From the NCBI GenBank assembly GCA_031264975.1, contig JAISDH010000489.1, positions 1-7,464 on the forward strand: a DNA stretch of 7,464 nt, given 5' to 3'. A model generated the notes under the pieces. The model worked only from the letters and a program-made list of their open reading frames with translations, did no database searches and was not told where the DNA came from. The translations under genes were made by a program, and so were the position numbers. The DNA is from Bacteroidales bacterium (GTDB lineage Bacteria; Bacteroidota; Bacteroidia; Bacteroidales; WCHB1-69). How positions within the stretch are numbered: position 1 is the stretch's first letter; each line of letters starts with the position of its first letter. Shown here in pieces: positions 6,704 to 7,464 of this stretch.

Positions 6704-7464
6704 ATGAAGTTACTGAATATAAAAAATATCTTTAGAATATTTGCGCCGGCAAATAAAAAGAAACAGGAAGAATCGACAAAACATGTTGATTCGTTAAACA
6801 GACAAGACAATAGTAAAAAAAATGGTAAAAGCATGCAGAAGCAATATCATTCTTTTCCGGAGATAAACAGCAAACAGCTTGCCGAATATCACGAAGCGGA
6901 AAGAATCTATCGCGAAGCAGAAAAAACATTGCACGAAGAGAAAAGCAAATATTACAAAGCGGAAAAAGTATTTCGCGAAGCAGAAAGAATATTCCGCGAA
7001 ACCAAGGCAGGAGAGGCGAAAGGGCGAAAGGACGAAGGGGCGAAAGGCGTCGAAGAGATGAATGCTGTAGAAAGGGCGAATGGCGTCGAAGAGACGAATG
7101 TTGTAGAAAGGGCGAAGGAGCGAAAGGACGAAGAGGCGAATGTTGTAGAAGCGGCGAATGGACAAAAGAACAAAGGAGCGAATGGTGTAGAGAATAGAGC
7201 GAAAGATACAGAAAATATAGAGAAAGGCGCTGTAAGCAAAACATATCGCGAAGCGGAAAGAGTCTATCTCCTTGCAGACAGAACCTTTCGCAAAGCGGGA
7301 ATTCCTTATCACAAAGCAAAAAGAGCTTATTACACAGCGAAAGACGCCTATCTAAAAATAGAAGAAATGTATGGCGGTGCAACTGTCATTTATCGCGAAA
7401 AGAGAAAATTATACTACGGAGCAGAAAAATCCTATCGTAATGCAAAAAAAATATTCCGCGAAAT
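6704..7464 (+). CDS. Uncharacterised heptad-repeat protein with a regular aromatic stripe (3' end outside window)
   Basis: An open frame runs from the first in-frame ATG after a stop at 6614-6616 to the window edge: 253 complete codons, still open. The N-terminus (MKLLNIKNIFRIFAPANKKK) is short, basic and not a clear export signal. Residues 62-99 form six heptads beginning Y/F/L, with units such as YHEAERI, YREAEKT, YYKAEKV and FREAERI. Residues 100-180 are charged and low in complexity (GVEEMNAVERAN then GVEETNVVERAK). Residues 181-253 give eleven consecutive heptad starts, all Y or F, with alanine usually at the fourth position. The pattern predicts long helices, perhaps a coiled coil or fibre, with a tyrosine stripe. 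I recognise no family and no catalytic motif, so function is unknown. The opposite strand also has long open frames here, but they are rich in F, L, R, S and C without plausible domain features. Coding on the plus strand is likely, not certain. Confidence 0.6.
   Translation, partial: MKLLNIKNIFRIFAPANKKKQEESTKHVDSLNRQDNSKKNGKSMQKQYHSFPEINSKQLAEYHEAERIYREAEKTLHEEKSKYYKAEKVFREAERIFRETKAGEAKGRKDEGAKGVEEMNAVERANGVEETNVVERAKERKDEEANVVEAANGQKNKGANGVENRAKDTENIEKGAVSKTYREAERVYLLADRTFRKAGIPYHKAKRAYYTAKDAYLKIEEMYGGATVIYREKRKLYYGAEKSYRNAKKIFRE
6887..7000 (+). repeat. 21-base repeat block 1 (six aromatic heptads)
   Basis: This block encodes the heptads starting at residues 62, 69, 76, 83, 90 and 97. The most conserved DNA word is TATCGCGAAGCAGAAA with its variants (TTTCGCGAAGCAGAAA), which contains the palindrome TCGCGA. 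The third unit is the most diverged, with Leu in place of the aromatic residue and Glu in place of Ala. Confidence 0.75.
7046..7117 (+). repeat. Two tandem copies of a 36-base unit in the central low-complexity segment
   Basis: Copies at 7046-7081 and 7082-7117 agree at 33 of 36 positions by direct comparison. They encode GVEEMNAVERAN and GVEETNVVERAK. Partial echoes follow (GCGAATGTTGTAGAAG near 7136, GCGAATGGTGTAGAG near 7178), so the whole stretch to about 7200 seems to have grown from the same words. Confidence 0.85.
7244..7464 (+). repeat. 21-base repeat block 2 (at least ten full aromatic heptads, continues past the edge)
   Basis: Heptads start at residues 181, 188, 195, 202, 209, 216, 223, 230, 237, 244 and 251, each with Tyr or Phe first. 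DNA identity between units is lower than in block 1, but the protein pattern is stricter, which suggests selection on the protein. The first unit (TATCGCGAAGCGGAAAGAGT) is almost the same as units of block 1. The two blocks are exactly 357 bases (17 x 21) apart. Confidence 0.75.

Noticed and set aside
6732..7382. 216-codon minus-strand open frame opposite the heptad gene, with other long minus frames at 6794-7312 and 6952-7239
   Set aside because: They exist because the plus strand is purine-rich and repetitive, so stops are rare on the complement. Their products are runs of F, L, R, S and C with no recognisable domain. The plus frame has a regular protein-level heptad pattern and is longer because it continues past the edge.

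Overview
The window looks like chromosomal DNA of a Bacteroidota bacterium, probably order Bacteroidales. Three things support this. Two adjacent surface proteins end in a type IX secretion (T9SS) sorting tail. A TlpA-like thioredoxin carries an N-terminal domain typical of this phylum. A textbook Bacteroidota promoter (TTTG, 19 bases, TACCTTTG) lies upstream of that thioredoxin gene. The sequence is AT-rich and the genes have no strong Shine-Dalgarno sites, which also fits.

Left part (1-2542, + strand): the 3' end of one secreted protein gene is followed 215 bases later by a complete paralogue of 651 residues. The complete protein has a signal peptide and two tandem copies of a module made of a PKD-like domain, a cysteine-containing leucine-rich repeat (LRR) array and a beta-rich domain, then the T9SS tail. 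The first module has five LRRs and the second three. The end of the cut gene matches the end of the complete one at about 70% amino-acid identity by hand count, and the similarity runs a little past the stop codons.

Middle part (2679-6064, - strand): four genes read leftwards in the order TlpA-like thioredoxin, UDP-galactopyranose mutase (glf), GtrA-family membrane protein, family 2 glycosyltransferase. The last three overlap (16 and 4 bases) and are almost certainly translated together. Glf makes UDP-galactofuranose. A DPM1-like glycosyltransferase with a GtrA partner usually makes and flips a polyprenyl-phosphate sugar. The set therefore suggests a lipid-linked sugar donor, possibly galactofuranose, for a cell-surface glycan. 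This is inference.

Right part (6065-7464): about 640 bases without a gene hold the thioredoxin promoter, an imperfect palindrome of about 80 bases with CGCAGAT words, purine-rich spacer DNA built of short recurring words, and a decayed row of 21-base units. An open frame then starts at 6704 and leaves the window at 7464. It encodes two blocks of heptads, each starting with an aromatic residue (Y/F-x-x-A-x-x-x), separated by a charged low-complexity segment that contains a 36-base tandem repeat. I do not recognise this protein family. It is the most unusual object in the window.

No tRNA, rRNA, CRISPR array, transposase or clear rho-independent terminator was seen.
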